Below, piece after piece: positions 21,751 through 34,275 of a stretch of DNA of 64,000 nt (position 1 is its first letter; each line of letters opens with the position of its first letter). The position numbers were made by a program, and so were the translations under genes. Where the stretch lies: assembly GCA_018907035.1 (NCBI GenBank), contig JACCIC010000219.1, positions 496,001 to 560,000 on the forward strand, in the 5' to 3' direction. The stretch is from Sycobia sp. Sy_11. Taxonomy: Eukaryota; Arthropoda; Insecta; Hymenoptera; Epichrysomallidae. The notes under the pieces were generated by a model, which saw nothing but the letters and a program-made list of their open reading frames with translations, did no database searches and was not told where the DNA came from.

Positions 21751-22600
21751 TAAGGCGCGGACCGATCTGGCGGTAGTAGAAGTGCTCAGCACGCGGTGAG
21801 ACGACTAAGTAAACGTTAAGAAGAGGAAAAGCGCGATTGAAAAACGGCTCCTCGTATAGTGAGGGCGTATTAATAAAAAACTCAAACGCGAAGGGTCACT
21901 GCGTACCGCTGGCCTAACGCCGATGGGTAGGTCAGTTTTCGCTTCCTGTAATATATACTTCGGGTTACCGCTGAGAGTGCTCACCTGAAGACTAGTATAT
22001 TAGGGGAAGGCGAATGGTCGCAGCGCCGAACTGACAGACCGCTCAGGGCGCCTTGTCAGTTACTGGGGCCTTCCACACAGCCGTATACTGGGGTACAGCC
22101 TAAAGCTTTCCTCAATATACCACGGATGCGGCGGAATGGCACGTGGAGTCGCGATGTTTCAATTGTACTATATGTCGGTATATCGCTATAAGTGCGTTTT
22201 ACTCGACATACCGAGTACGCTCCAGAATACGACTGCGTCAGATATACCGCTAATGCTTTCTCTGACACAGTGCTTCTCTGGAGGGATCCCGAAACTGGGA
22301 TGCTCGTTGCGTTTTTCCACCTCCTTATATACGAAAAATCTAACGTTGCACTTATGGAAAAGTCGTAAAAGATAGTTTTGGACCAATAAGCTCATGATAT
22401 CTCGTCTACTCGCCCTCCTTCAAAACGTACTTGTATTAGTCCTATGCAAGCCTTGCAGCGGTGGGGGAGAGATTACGACGTTTCCAAAGCATATGGCAAA
22501 AAGTACCGCGCGAGCTCGTATCGTTAATTTTTCTAGCTCGATTTTTCGTTATACAATAAAAAACATATTTGCATGTTTATCATAAGTATGTTATATTCTT
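21751..22600. other. unassigned moderate-GC block
   Basis: Sequence of higher GC than its surroundings, without recognisable protein similarity, terminal repeats or splice-bounded exons. It may be a repeat fragment. Confidence 0.3.
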
Positions 22601-23340
22601 AATTGAGTTCACTAAAAATTACAATTAATTTTCCTTTTTGAATTGTAACTATACCTTAAAAATTAAGGAAGTTACGGCATTTATTTATAACATACTCATG
22701 TTTTACAATGTTTACATTACCTTAGTTTATAGACGCATATTTTTGTTTAAATGTTTAAATATTTATTTCAAAAAGTATTTTCAAATTTAATTGCGATTAT
22801 TTTTATATAGTCATAAGTTAGTTAACATATATTATTTATTAAATAATTACTGTTAGTAATTCGTATAATAATTAGTTGATTAATACAATTTTTAATGATT
22901 ACAAGCTTAAAATTTATAATTGTTTGAAAATAGTAAATTATGTAATATAATTGTTAATAATAATAATGTCAAACCAAATAGGTTGTTTATTTATATTAGA
23001 TTCTTAGATTTTCATTAAACAACTCTTTTGATTACTAGTTAACTATAGTAAGAATATTATTATAATATTATGATATCGTAATATTATTAATTATCGTTAT
23101 AAGAAAAACGAGTAAAACAATAATTATTTTATTATTATTAATATAATTATTATACTGTAAGACCGATAAGATTATTTATTAATTTAATATCATTTATTAC
23201 GAATTATTATATTATTTCAATAATATTCCTTTTATTTTCCTTTTGGAATTTAATGTAAGTTATATGAATATATACTTGTATGCCGATATATACACACATA
23301 CGCATATGTACCCGTACATACATATACGTGTATATATTAG
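22601..23340. other. AT-rich DNA, nothing seen
   Basis: Simple AT-rich sequence with many AATTATT runs. Confidence 0.5.

Positions 23341-23343
<3 letters not shown>

Positions 23344-23398
<55 letters not shown>
23344..23398. repeat. (AT)n microsatellite
   Basis: A run of about 54 bp. Confidence 0.95.
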
Positions 23399-23399
<1 letters not shown>

Positions 23400-23508
23400 T
23401 TGTGCGGCGTGCGTCGTATACAAGTGCTTATACATTCTTCCCTTCATATTCGTATACGTTTAGAAGAAAGTAAGAAAAGGAAACGAGTCAAGGGCTTGTA
23501 GCGCGCAC

Positions 23509-23509
<1 letters not shown>

Positions 23510-23567
<58 letters not shown>
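23510..23567. repeat. (AT)n microsatellite
   Basis: A run of about 58 bp, only 110 bp after the previous tract. Confidence 0.95.
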
Positions 23568-23568
<1 letters not shown>

Positions 23569-23761
23569 GTATTTTTACGACTTGCACGTGTGTCCTAACT
23601 CGCTCTCACTTTTTCTGTAGACGGATGGTGTGTACTACGCAGTTCGTCACAATATACTCTGACGCATTGTATTCAAACTGGATTCCGTCTTTATACTATA
23701 TACTAACCATAAAACCAGGAATCAAATTAGGTAACATATGAACGTCGTAAAAATAAAGTAA

Positions 23762-23762
<1 letters not shown>

Positions 23763-23803
<41 letters not shown>
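23763..23803. repeat. (AT)n microsatellite
   Basis: An AT run with one AAA interruption. Confidence 0.9.
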
Positions 23804-23806
<3 letters not shown>

Positions 23807-24229
23807 TAATTCTTATTACCTATATTTATTTTATGAGTTGATAAATTTAAGAATGTTATGTATGTTATACACTAAAGGAAATATAAAATAATCATTAAGT
23901 ATCGATACTGTAGCATCGCTGTAATCAGGCATAAGTTTAACATTTATTAAATAAATGTTAATTTGCGACGGCCAAAAACATGGCCGCGCAAATTTTGTTC
24001 GAAACAGAGAATTTACTACACGCATTAAAATTAAAATGCTTAAGATGGTGTTACATCTAATTTGGTGGATGTACTTTACATACATACACGGACTTAGATG
24101 TATAAACGCCACAAGAAATAATATCGAACATCACTAGAACTAATATATTAAATATATTATTTCTACAATTATAAAATTAAAACTCGCGTATACACAGAAT
24201 AAATACCGAAAACCGGGTAAAGGTCACGA

Positions 24230-25537
24230 CGACTACTGGAGAACGTAGTTGTCGCAACTGCCGAAACTCGAACAAGTAGAGAGAGAACGCGATATCTAGT
24301 CTCTCTCTACCACTAAGTTAAGTACAGAGTATGCCGTAGAGGGGATACACTGTGCGCGGCAAGAGAGAGCTCGTTCAATGTATTAGACCGGCGGCCGCTA
24401 TCCCCTCTAATACGTGCCGCACGCACACTACTGTACGATCTCACTAAATAGCCTGAGCCGCAACGAATATAGTGAACGCACCAATTACAGTATATACAAC
24501 GGGTGTCCGAAAACGAATGCACCCGCTGTATTTAATTAAATTAATTAATGCAAACGACTTAATGTACGCATAATATATAAATATATGTATATAAATGTTT
24601 AAACTTGTATACATGTATACTATTACTGTGCGCAGCACACCGGTTGCAAATAATAACAAAATATAAAGCAATAATTATTATAATTATTATTGATTATTAT
24701 TATTATTATTATTGTAATTATTATTATTAATATAATTATTATAATTCGACGCCTCGTCCGAAATTAAACGAGTGGCGACGGAATTATCCGATTATTTTAT
24801 TATAAAAGGGCCTGCAAAAGGCAAAATCGACAGTTCGACCGGTGAACCAACTGCCCCGAAGTTGGTTCACACGAACTCCTCCCGGAGCTACAACCTTTCT
24901 AGAGCTCGAATTAATCCTGACTTTAAAATCCTCTCCGAAAATTATTAACTTGATCTCTGTTGCGAGGCGCTCCTCAAAAGATAGACGGCTAATAATTTTA
25001 CCTATCCTTAAGTAAACGTGATCCTGGTTGCGAGGCGCTCGTCAAAAGACCAGCAGTTTACTTATCCCGACTACAAACCCTCCCCTTATCTCTTGATCCT
25101 GGTTGCGAGACGCTCCTCAAAAGACCAGCGGAGTTAAGTTTTCCTTATTTTTATCCCATTTAAAATCAACCTGTCTCGTTTCATTAGTTCCCCGTGTGGA
25201 AAATAACACCGGGTATTCGTGCGGTAATTAACGCCGGATATTAGAGACATTGCGGAAAATAGCGCAAAAGTAGTTTAAATAAATATATAGATCTAGCTGT
25301 AGATTACCGTTATTAATTAATTTTGTGTTTATATTTATTTGTTACAGAATCCTGTAAATAGAGGAGCTGACTTATTTTCACAAATAAATTAATATTTTAC
25401 TGTTATAAAAAATTATACTGTGTTCTTGTAAAATTATTTTCCTGAAACCGCCGCCCGATCCCGAAAAACTTCCTCCCCTCTCAAACTACCCTGGGAAGAT
25501 ACCGCGTAGGCTTTCCCGAGGGGGACAGGAACGTTAC
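24230..25537 (+). mobile_element. LTR-like repeat, copy C
   Basis: It contains TATAAAAGGGCC (near 24803) and, at 24955-25140, three units of the type GATCCTGGTTGCGAGGCGCT then CCTCAAAAGACCAGCGG, the same arrangement as copies A and B. The right part reads CGCGTAGGCTTTCCCGAG and ends GGACAGGAACGTTAC, a GTTAC end like the other LTRs. The left boundary is uncertain. Confidence 0.6.
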
Positions 25538-25884
25538 GAATTTGAATTTAAAAATATATAATATATTATATATCAAGTTAGATAAATTATGGTAAAATAT
25601 CTAAAAGTCATTATTAAATGTAAAATCCTGCATTCTAATTGTTAAATAACTATTTCATATAAACATAAGAACAACTAATTGACACAAAATTTTATAATTC
25701 TTATCTGTATCCGTATATTATTATAAATTATTATTATAGTATCTGTAAATTTTTAAACATTTTAGTTTTTCTATAACTTCCGTAATCTTGAACGTTGGCT
25801 GTATAATAAACATTATATAAGGTTCCCTCACATATATATACTACGTATACAAATATATGCTGCACTTATCATAGGAAAATAATA

Positions 25885-27138
25885 TTAAGAGGCCAACTTA
25901 GTTTCCGACCTTGACTAGACTCTTTTTAGATGGCGATATAAGTAGTACGAAAAGTCAGATGTGCCGGATCTAGAATTATTTTTTTAGTTTTGGCATTTAC
26001 CAATAAAATTCAGTTACAGGCACCATCATTTGTCTGAACATTATAAATTTATTGATCAGTGAAAAATGAATCGTGATAAATTGTTTTTTCGACATATCCT
26101 ATAGCATTATTTTAGAAAGAAATATAGAACAAACTTATCGATTATTTCAAGAATGTTATGACGAGCCAACTCAATCGCTTACAACATGTAAAGGGTGGCT
26201 TCAACAATTTACAAGTCGATATACTGATGCTAGCGATAAAAAACTTTCTGGACAACCGAATGTTTGAAGATAGTGAATTGCAAGCATTATTGGACGAAAA
26301 CTGAGCTCCAACGTAGAAAGAACACGCTCATAAGTTAGAAGTCAGTAACAGAGCAGTTGATAAACGTTTAAAAGCGATGAGAAAGATATATAAAGAAGTA
26401 AAATGGATGCCACATGATTTGATTGAGTGCCATTATGAATTGAAATAATATCACACTGTTTTTTCTTGCCAGGCAAAAAAGAAGCGTTTTCTGTGGCGCA
26501 TTGTGACTAGCGATAAAAAATGGATCTACTATGATTATCCTAAGCGCAAAAAATCATGGCTACACCCAGGCTATCGGTCCATATCGACACCAAAACAGAA
26601 CATCCATGGCCAAAAGGTATTACTGTTCATTTTTTAGGACTAAAAGGGTGTGCTCTACGAGCTGCTAAAACCGAATGAAACCGTCACTGCTAAGGTATAC
26701 AAATACCAACTGAATGATTTTCAACAGAAATTAATCCAACATAGATCAGCAATCGCGAGCAATAGGGACAAAGTCATTCTTTTGCATGACAACACTCGGT
26801 TACATGTTGCGAAACCCGTCAAAAATATCCTGTTGGAGTTCGAGTGGGGAGTGTTGACGCACCCAGCGTACTCGTCAGACATAGCGCCTTCTGGTTACCA
26901 CCAATTAAGATTGATAGAGCACGACTTCGTTAATAGGTACTTCCAACATGCTCAAGAAATGGGAGAATTTGTCGATGATTGGATCACCTCGAAACCGCCA
27001 TTGTTCATTCGCCACAGTAACAAAAGTAAGTACAAAAGTAGTAGAAAATGACGGAAAATATTTTGATTAAACTAATATTTTCCAACATCAATGTCCTTTT
27101 TCCATTAAAAAAGGTTGACGATTAAGTTTGCCTCCTAG
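25885..27138 (+). mobile_element. mariner copy 4, decayed
   Basis: TIRs TTAAGAGGCCAACTTAGTTT (left) and the inverse of CTAGGAGGCAAACTTAATCG (right) are flanked by TA at 25883-25884 and 27139-27140. Length 1254 bp with the transposase remnant on +. Confidence 0.88.
26066..27070 (+). pseudogene. mariner transposase pseudogene
   Basis: It begins near MNRDK at 26066 and shifts frame soon after. A readable helix-turn-helix stretch (IEQTYRLFQECYDEPTQS) is followed by several stops. The largest open piece (26650-27051) has YELLKPNETVTAKVY, LLHDNTRLHVAKPVK with the second catalytic Asp, and SSDIAPSGYHQL, where the third catalytic Asp is Gly. The true C-terminus (VVENDGKYFD) lies in another frame and ends at 27070. 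Inactive. Confidence 0.85.
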
Positions 27139-27139
27139 T

Positions 27140-27789
27140 ACAATGAAAATTTTTGATTTGTTAATTAAATATTCCTGCATCTAGAAAAGGCGTTTTCTAT
27201 AAGAAGCAATGTCAAAATTTCTGTATAAACAAATCTGTTGAAAGCATATTGCTCCATTTCGCCTCAGCAAGCACGAGTCATATTACTTATCACATCTACC
27301 TCCTTAAACACGAATAGTTGAAACGTAACTATTTATTTTTCCACCTTATTTCGTTTTAGGATTTAAATACGTCCGTCCGGGAACTCAGTCCTTGCCGTAG
27401 CTTGCTTTAGTGACAACGATGAAAAACGCTATTAGCTATGACACGCTTGACTGAATATATCAAACGTTTCATTGTAACTTTTCTAAATAAAATTCACTTT
27501 AACGAAACTTATTGAAGATATTATCCAGCCTTTTCATATGTTTAGCCTCCTAGTTCAACTATTCCCTGAGTATTCATCACACCTTTCATACTCATGTATT
27601 GCTTAATTCATCTCTACAAAATTTAGTTCCCATGAGAGAATAACTTTAACCACAGAGTAAACAAGACTTTGGATGGTTGGTAACCAACAAACTAAGAATC
27701 CAATGTAAGTTCTGGGGATCACGTACACCATGCCGATCGGTTTATTCGTCGCAGCGGCCGGAAAACCTTATGGTAGAAAAGGGCTGATA
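27140..27789. other. no gene seen
   Basis: Ordinary AT-rich intergenic sequence. I see no element ends. Confidence 0.45.
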
Positions 27790-28953
27790 TAATGTGCGAT
27801 ACAAGCTGCCGAAAAAACGTTAGATTCGGGAAGGCGCGTAACATTTCGCGCCTACATGCCCGAGTTTTCCGCATTTATTACATCTTATCGCTTGCCCCGG
27901 CGTTTCACATTCACGCGATATATACTCAGCGGAATCACAATTAAAACATATCCTCAAATTGGCATTATTACTAGGCATGCTTACCTTGGCGGTACGAAGG
28001 ACGTTTCCGCTGCTTGGTTGCTGCTCCAACGATGGCAACGCTCGCTGTATCTGAATTGGTGGTGTACGCTTAGCCGTCGTCTGTGTCGGTGTTGTCCCTG
28101 ATGACCGTTGTGCTATATAATATAAGGTCTGCTGTGGAGCTCGTTGAATCTGTCGAGGTTGATACGACATTTGCCTGTTGCTGTTGGTACGTTCTCGTCG
28201 ATTTTTCTCCATGCTCTCATACGATATTATATCTTGATACATCGATTCGATATCAGTATAGTACTGTGTGAGAATGTACTGGCCCAGCTCTCTTGCCCAC
28301 AAACCAGAAACTATCTGCTTTTTGGTGTCCTTCATATCCAAGTTGAGATTTTTACATTAATGTACTTTATCGTGATAATATTTTGTTGTGGCGTTGTATA
28401 GTCGTTGGATTCGTGCAGTCATTGCATAGAATTTTTCTACTGGTCCTGTGACCATTTTTTTAAAGTTTTGTCGGAACAACTCGAAATTTTAAATCTCTGC
28501 GCTTTTAGCCATCATCCACTTATGTGTCGCACCTGTTAAGTGCGTTCCAGCACTACTATAAATCACTTGGTTTGGCCACTGATGCGTTTCCATAGCGTTT
28601 TAAAGATTTCGTAACCATGCAGACGCTTGCTCTGGCGTCTCATTTCCATTGAAATCTCCGATAACGTTCCTTATATCTGGCACCACACTATATATCGGCT
28701 GCCTATCAGTAACTTGGCACTCTATAAATTTTGTTATCACTTGCATTAATTGATCTGCTTGAGGATTCCTAGCAAAGCTACTTGCTTCTGGGCTTACTGC
28801 CTGAAACCTATCCTCAATTTTTTTTCTATCACTGCATTGAGGTCCGGCCTCTTCTCGCGCTTTTCTCAGCTCTTCTTGAATGCACTGCAGTTGCTCCTTA
28901 ATCGCCGTGACTTCGTTTGAATCTGGTGCCATGGCTTCGTATATTTTCTTCAC
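27790..28953 (-). pseudogene. gypsy-type gag pseudogene with two zinc knuckles
   Basis: Read on - from Met 28953, the N-terminal piece has a helical stretch (VTAIKEQLQCIQEELRKARE) and a gag-like IGDFNGNETPEQASAWLRNL. After stops, a middle part reads WPNQVIYSSAGTHLTGATHK. The C-terminal open piece (27820-28341) is basic and Gln-rich and ends with two CCHC motifs: CFNCDSAEYISREC, whose His is Tyr, and CNKCGKLGHVGAKC, which is intact. No protease or RT follows, so only gag survives. The family differs from the 48-56 kb element, which has a single knuckle. Confidence 0.8.
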
Positions 28954-29147
28954 TACTAAACCTATCAGTCTTATTCTACTTCTGATTTGTTATCGTTGGG
29001 TTGAGGCGTTGCCAGGATAAACAACTAGCACGCTATACTTCAATTTACAACAGTAACATAGCGCATAACGGTACTTTCCGACTATTCACTCATACTTACA
29101 TACAAATCATTTCGGAATTTGTCTCTAACATATATAACTCGTGTATA

Positions 29148-29212
<65 letters not shown>

Positions 29213-30213
29213 ACACGAATTCAGGACCTGATTAGAAATAAGTTTTCAAAAGGTGATCTCTCATATTACCAAGAATGTGGAAAAAAACTTATCCAAATCA
29301 AGTATAGAATTAAATTGAGTTAACACATGCATATAAACCTCAACAAGTCATCCACGTAGATTGTACAAAATCTTCATCTGCAAAATTCATATGAAATATT
29401 TTTTTTTCAAATATCATTTAATAACATCATATTTTAAACATAACATAAACATTTTTATGCCGTAGTGCAAAATCATAAATTTCTTGCGAAATAACTTTTC
29501 CCTAGAATAATATAATGTAAAATAAATACAAACAAATCGTTAACTGTATATTATTTTTGCTTTATTGTTTTGAATATTGTTATTAACAAGTATAAATGCT
29601 GTATAGAATCGTTTTCTATAATTTTAAATGAATATTTTTCATTATTGTTATTATATCTTTGTTATATAAAGTCATAGATTTTTTTTAACCATGTTAATTA
29701 CGTTGTTTCCCAAGTAAATACTTTTGTAATTCATTATTACAATGGATATTGGTACAATTTGTAAATGATTTTTAAAATTCTACGTTTATTAAACTTTTCT
29801 TTAGAAATAAGTTGAATTTTGTAAAATCTAAAAATATATACTTGGTCTCAAGATAGTGAAAATTAATGATAAGCTACAAAATTAAGATCCGGCGAGGATC
29901 GCATTGCTGTGATGCATTCACTCTTTCGTTGATAAGTTTTTTGTCAGCTGAAAATATCACATTTTAAAGCTAAAAATCGTAATATCGAATCGCAATATTA
30001 TTTATTGTAATAATAATATATATAGACCATCTGGGTAACGCGTTAACAGAACGATTCATTCTTAAAAATTTTTATAATTTTGCTTTCAAATGAATAATCT
30101 ATTGAAATGTTTATAATTTAAGCATTTTTTTAAAAGATTTGGGCTGCTGCACTGTGTAGAGTAAGCGTTCACTTTTTAACTTCAGAAGAGAATTACACGT
30201 GCTGTGAGATGTA
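28954..30213. other. intergenic DNA and receptor 3' flank
   Basis: AT-rich. The part next to 30214 is the 3' untranslated region of the glutamate receptor on -. A possible poly(A) signal on - (AATAAA) is the TTTATT at 30001-30006. No other gene seen. Confidence 0.4.
29144..29210. repeat. (AT)n microsatellite
   Basis: An AT run with a single ACAT interruption. Confidence 0.95.
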
Positions 30214-30384
30214 CTAATTGATACACACCCTTTCTTCTATTGCAATTTTTCTGCTTTTCCACAAAAATTCGCAAACTGCAATAACGCATGCTATTCCCAT
30301 ACCACCCATTAATACGACGAATACACCTCCAACGTTGGCTAAACCTAATTCACTGGCAGTGGAACTATTTTTAGAAGGGTCGTC
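30214..30384 (-). CDS. kainate-type ionotropic glutamate receptor, terminal exon (M4)
   Basis: On - an acceptor AAATCTTTTTTTAG precedes an in-phase 56-codon exon starting DDPSKNSSTASELGLANVGG. It continues VFVVLMGGMGIACVIAVCEF, LWKSRKIAIEERVCIN and a stop. This is the fourth transmembrane helix and short cytoplasmic tail of an ionotropic glutamate receptor. The sequence after the helix (WKSRK..EER) is typical of insect kainate-type subunits. It joins in phase to the exon at 57206-57321. A weak donor (GG|GTGTGT, just before the last three residues) means a longer spliced tail cannot be excluded. A glutamate-gated cation channel of the synaptic plasma membrane. ORF callers miss it for lack of an upstream Met. 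Confidence 0.93.
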   Translation of the reverse strand, partial: DDPSKNSSTASELGLANVGGVFVVLMGGMGIACVIAVCEFLWKSRKIAIEERVCIN

Positions 30385-30456
30385 CTAAAAAAAGATTTTA
30401 GTGTTCAAATATTTGTAATATAAATTTTTATTTACATATATATTTATATCTATTTT

Positions 30457-30458
<2 letters not shown>

Positions 30459-30516
<58 letters not shown>

Positions 30517-30553
30517 GCACATACGCACATATGAACAAATACACACACACACT

Positions 30554-30627
<74 letters not shown>
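30459..30627. repeat. compound (AT)n-(AC)n microsatellite
   Basis: AT run 30459-30516, then ACACAC with a CGCG patch, a long (AC)n run to 30613, and AT to 30627. Confidence 0.95.
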
Positions 30628-30964
30628 AGCCGGAAAATATGCAAATTATATTGTTTAGTTAAAGTTATTTAATTGCTTGTCATTGAAAATATATAATTAC
30701 ATATATTTGATTTATTCGATCTGTCTGAAAAAGATTGCCACGGGGTGTTCGTCGCTTTTAACTTTTGTGAGCACAAGGGCCTCTGTCACGCGGTTTATTT
30801 TATTTTCTGTATATATATGTATGCGTGTAGAAATATGTGAGGGTCCGCGAGCCGACTATAATTAGTAAGTAAGAAGAATCTTTGTTGCTAATGCAGAGTT
30901 AGAATGAGATTGAAAGTAGTGAAAAGATATAAAAGTTATTAGACAGTAGTATGTATGTGTGTGA

Positions 30965-33410
30965 AGTAGAATTAGAATTAGAATTGTATTTATTAGAGCC
31001 TAAGGACTCGTGGTCCTTCATAGGCCAGCATAGCAATATTACAATAATAGTCAAGCTATATATCATAACACAAATTAGTCATAATTTCAATATTACATAT
31101 AACAACACTTTTTAACAATATAAATATAAAAAAATAATAATATAATAGGATAAAAGTAAAATATAATAACAGAAAAAAACAAATAATAACAATAATAATA
31201 ATATTAATATTACTTAGGAGGTGCTTATGTGCATCATAAATGAATTACTAAGATAACGTTCTCTATAGAATCGAATCAGCGCAGGCTTAAAAGCAGAGGT
31301 TTTATAGGAAGATCTTATATGTACTGGTATCTCATTCCACAAACGTGAAGCAGCAATGGTGAATGAGTACACATTGCGTGATAATCGTGCCCTATTAATA
31401 AATAGGTCAATGTCAACATCACGGAGCGAAGCTAAACTAATACTTTTTTTAAATTTTAGCTTATTATAAATATAAAGTGGTTCACCGTGTCTCAGTACAG
31501 ATGCCAGTAGAATCATGGTAAGGTACTCTCTACGTAGATTATATGGTAAAATTCCTAGGGTCCTGTAAGCGGAGAAAATATGATCGGATTTTTTCAGGTT
31601 TCAAGCGAACCGAATTGCAGCGTTCTTACAGCGATGTAACTTCAACATCACTTCGGTGGAAAGGTCAAGAAAGAGAGAACAGCAATAATCTAAGTATGGG
31701 AAGACTAGCTGCTTAACAAGTCTTACTTTTAACTGACGTATAAAGCAGTTACTGCTTTTGCGTAATCTGGCTAACGCTGCAAAACATTTCCTTGCGGTGA
31801 GCATGCATTGCGGGGCCCAAGTTAAGGAGCTATCGAAGGTAATACCGAGTATTTTAATAGTATTAATGTTGTATGCAACTCTATCGTGGTTTAAGTGAAG
31901 TGACGTAAAATCGGAGATAGGGAGACGATTCACAAAGTTTCTAGTACCGAACCAAATGGATTATGTTTTACTGGCGTTGATAGAAAGACCATTAGAAGTC
32001 GCCCAAACAAATAGATTATGAAGGTCAATGTTCATCTTTCTAATTATTATTTCTAAATTACTAAACTGCCCGCTAATGAAAATGGAAAATCGTCAGCGTA
32101 GAGGTGATGTTCACTATATTGGAGAGCTAATGGAGCATCATTAATAAATAGAGAGAACAACGAGGGGGTAAGTAAGCTACCTTGCGGAATCCCAGACGTG
32201 CGAGTCATCATAGAGGAATTTTCACTTGTAGTTGAGCTTACCTATTGTTTCCTATTAGATAAAAATGAGTCAATCCAGTTAAGCGAAGCATCAGAAAAAC
32301 CAAAGTGTTCTAGTTTTCTGCATATTAACGGTATATTAACCAAGTCGAATGCTCGAGAAAAGTCAATCCCAACCAAGAGTACAACTTCTTTGTTATCGGA
32401 GGCTTGGCGAATATCATCACAAATTTTTAATAGAGCTGTTTGTGTGCTATGTAGTTTTCTAAAACCGGACTGGTAGTTGTCTAGTATCTTATTTTCGGTG
32501 ATAAACCCGAAAATTTGCTTATATGCAACACGTTCTAGAATTTTTTATGTAGCGCAGAGTATGCTAGTCGGTCTATAATGACTCATTTCACGTGGCGGTT
32601 GACATTTAGGTATTGGAATAACCTTTGCAATTTTCCAAGTAGTTGGGAATATTACTGATTGTAAGGAAGAATTATAGATATTTACAAGTGTGGGTAAAAT
32701 TATTGGCAGGCTTTGTTTAAGATAATTTATTGGATGTTATCAATCCCATGAGCATTAGAATGCATAGTAAGAATAGCTTCGACAACTTCTATCGGTTCAA
32801 TGTGGCGAAAAAAGAATCGAATATCTGGGGATATTCTCACAGTGGGTCTTTGATCGGAGAGTGCACTAACCTGATTATCAGGAATGAAAAACTTGTTGAG
32901 ATCGTAGGAAGTGGTAAGACTAGTAGGAAGTGGAAATGTTTGCTTACCTTAGATGTAACACCCATTTTATTAATTAATTTCCATAGCTCTGTATTACTTT
33001 TAGCTGTTAACAACTTATTTGCATAGTAATGTGAGAGTGCATTACGAGTAGCCGTTTTTACTTTATTACGTAGAGTCTTGTACCTAGAAAGGTCAGTGAG
33101 GCGGTTAAATTTCCTGTACCAAGTCCACGCTCTATTTCTGGATTTAATAAGTTTTTTAATATCATGGATTAACCATGGAGTGGATTTGTGAGTTTTTCGA
33201 GTGATGGTGGCATAGGGAGCATGAATATCATATATCGAATTTAGGAAATTATAGAAGAGCGAAACTTTCTCATTTACATCATCAGAGTGATCAATGGTAC
33301 TCCACTCAATATGACTAAGATCCTTTAAAAAGGCATTAATTTCAAAATGACGAAATTGATGAAAGGTAGATTTTGTTATAGATGTTTGCGGAGACGTTTA
33401 TAGACGTTTT
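30965..33410 (-). mobile_element. CR1/Jockey-like LINE, 5'-truncated
   Basis: It is flanked by a 9-bp direct repeat TGTGTGTGA (30956-30964 and 33411-33419). On - it runs from within the endonuclease domain through RT to the 3' end, which carries tandem AATTCT units (AATTCTAATTCTAATTCTAC), a 3' microsatellite tail as seen in CR1/L2-type LINEs. Inserted into a gypsy LTR. Confidence 0.82.
31214..33400 (-). pseudogene. LINE endonuclease-reverse transcriptase pseudogene
   Basis: Read on -: the C-terminal endonuclease/linker region includes KTHKSTPWLIHDIKKLIKSR; then RT motifs SGIPQGSLLTPSLFSLFIND and HLYADDF, the catalytic YADD box; KILGITFDSSLTWAPQC; and finally RLWNEIPVHIRSS near the C-terminus. 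About twenty stops and frame breaks lie in the middle part. The first ~200 and last ~210 codons are the best preserved. The N-terminal endonuclease is missing because of 5' truncation. Not functional. Confidence 0.85.
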
Positions 33411-33852
33411 TGTGTGTGAGAGAGAGGGGGAGAGAGAGAGAGAGAGTAAGAGAAAAAGATTAGATGGACAACTACAGAGATGAACGACAAGAACAAATTA
33501 TATATGTAACGAGGAGTAAATTTATAATTATAATATTTGTTAATTATTAAAGTATTCTTGTAGTTATAACTTAATTATTCTGTTTTAATTATAGTCTTAC
33601 AAGAATGTAATTTAATTAACGAATAGTAATTTGTCTGTGTTAGATTTATCCCTTGTTCTATCTTTTCTTTATAGTATCAATTACTTACATATATTTAGTC
33701 ATGGATATATTTTTATATTAGTGAAGGTTATTTAATCCTGCGCCCGGATTCTTCAGGGTCGTCTCGCGGTACAGGGACATAGAGCAAACTTATCAACGAG
33801 TCGTGCGATCTAGGACAATAAAGGAGGTTGTACGATCTAAGGCGCCGTTACA

Positions 33853-33864
33853 TGGAATCCCTGG
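33853..33864 (+). other. candidate tRNA primer-binding site
   Basis: TGGAATCCCTGG follows the GTTACA LTR end. The position and TGG start fit a PBS; the tRNA is not assigned. Confidence 0.5.
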
Positions 33865-34118
33865 TTTTAAAATTATATTTATAGAATTCATTACATGGCG
33901 AAAAGCACAGAAAAAAATTACTATATTGAAAAATTCTTTTGTTTCAACAACAAACACGCGAACATATTAAATTGTTTGAATTTTGTAGAATATATTAATC
34001 TTCAAATGATTTTGTGATTAAGTTTCAAATGTTACAAAATAAAATTTTATTAATGCGACCAAGTCGTTTGTTCAAAACAAAGTTCTGACCGACAGCTTGC
34101 AGGTGGGCACCAAGGAGC

Positions 34119-34153
<35 letters not shown>

Positions 34154-34275
34154 CGATAGAGAAAGAAAAAGGGAAGTAATAGAGAAGAAACATAAACACG
34201 ACTCTGGAGATACGACGAGAACTAAGATGTGTGTATGTCTGACAGCTATAAAGCTTCTCGGAGTGGCGTGAGAAT
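33865..34275. other. unassigned DNA with GA-rich repeat
   Basis: A GAGAGA-rich stretch at about 34118-34175 stands out; the rest is AT-rich. No gene seen. Confidence 0.4.

Larger units (their letters stand above)
30784..33852 (+). mobile_element. gypsy-type LTR followed by PBS, split by a LINE
   Basis: The LTR starts TGTCACGCGG and resembles the 55271 LTR over CTGTATATATATGTATG, GTGTAGAAATATGTGAG and GAGCCGACTA. A GTAAGT donor lies at 30865-30870. After removing the LINE (30965-33410) the LTR resumes and ends GCGCCGTTACA at 33852, followed by TGGAATCCCTGG, a primer-binding-site-like TGG start. Net length is about 620 bp. No gag or pol of this element follows. Confidence 0.65.
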
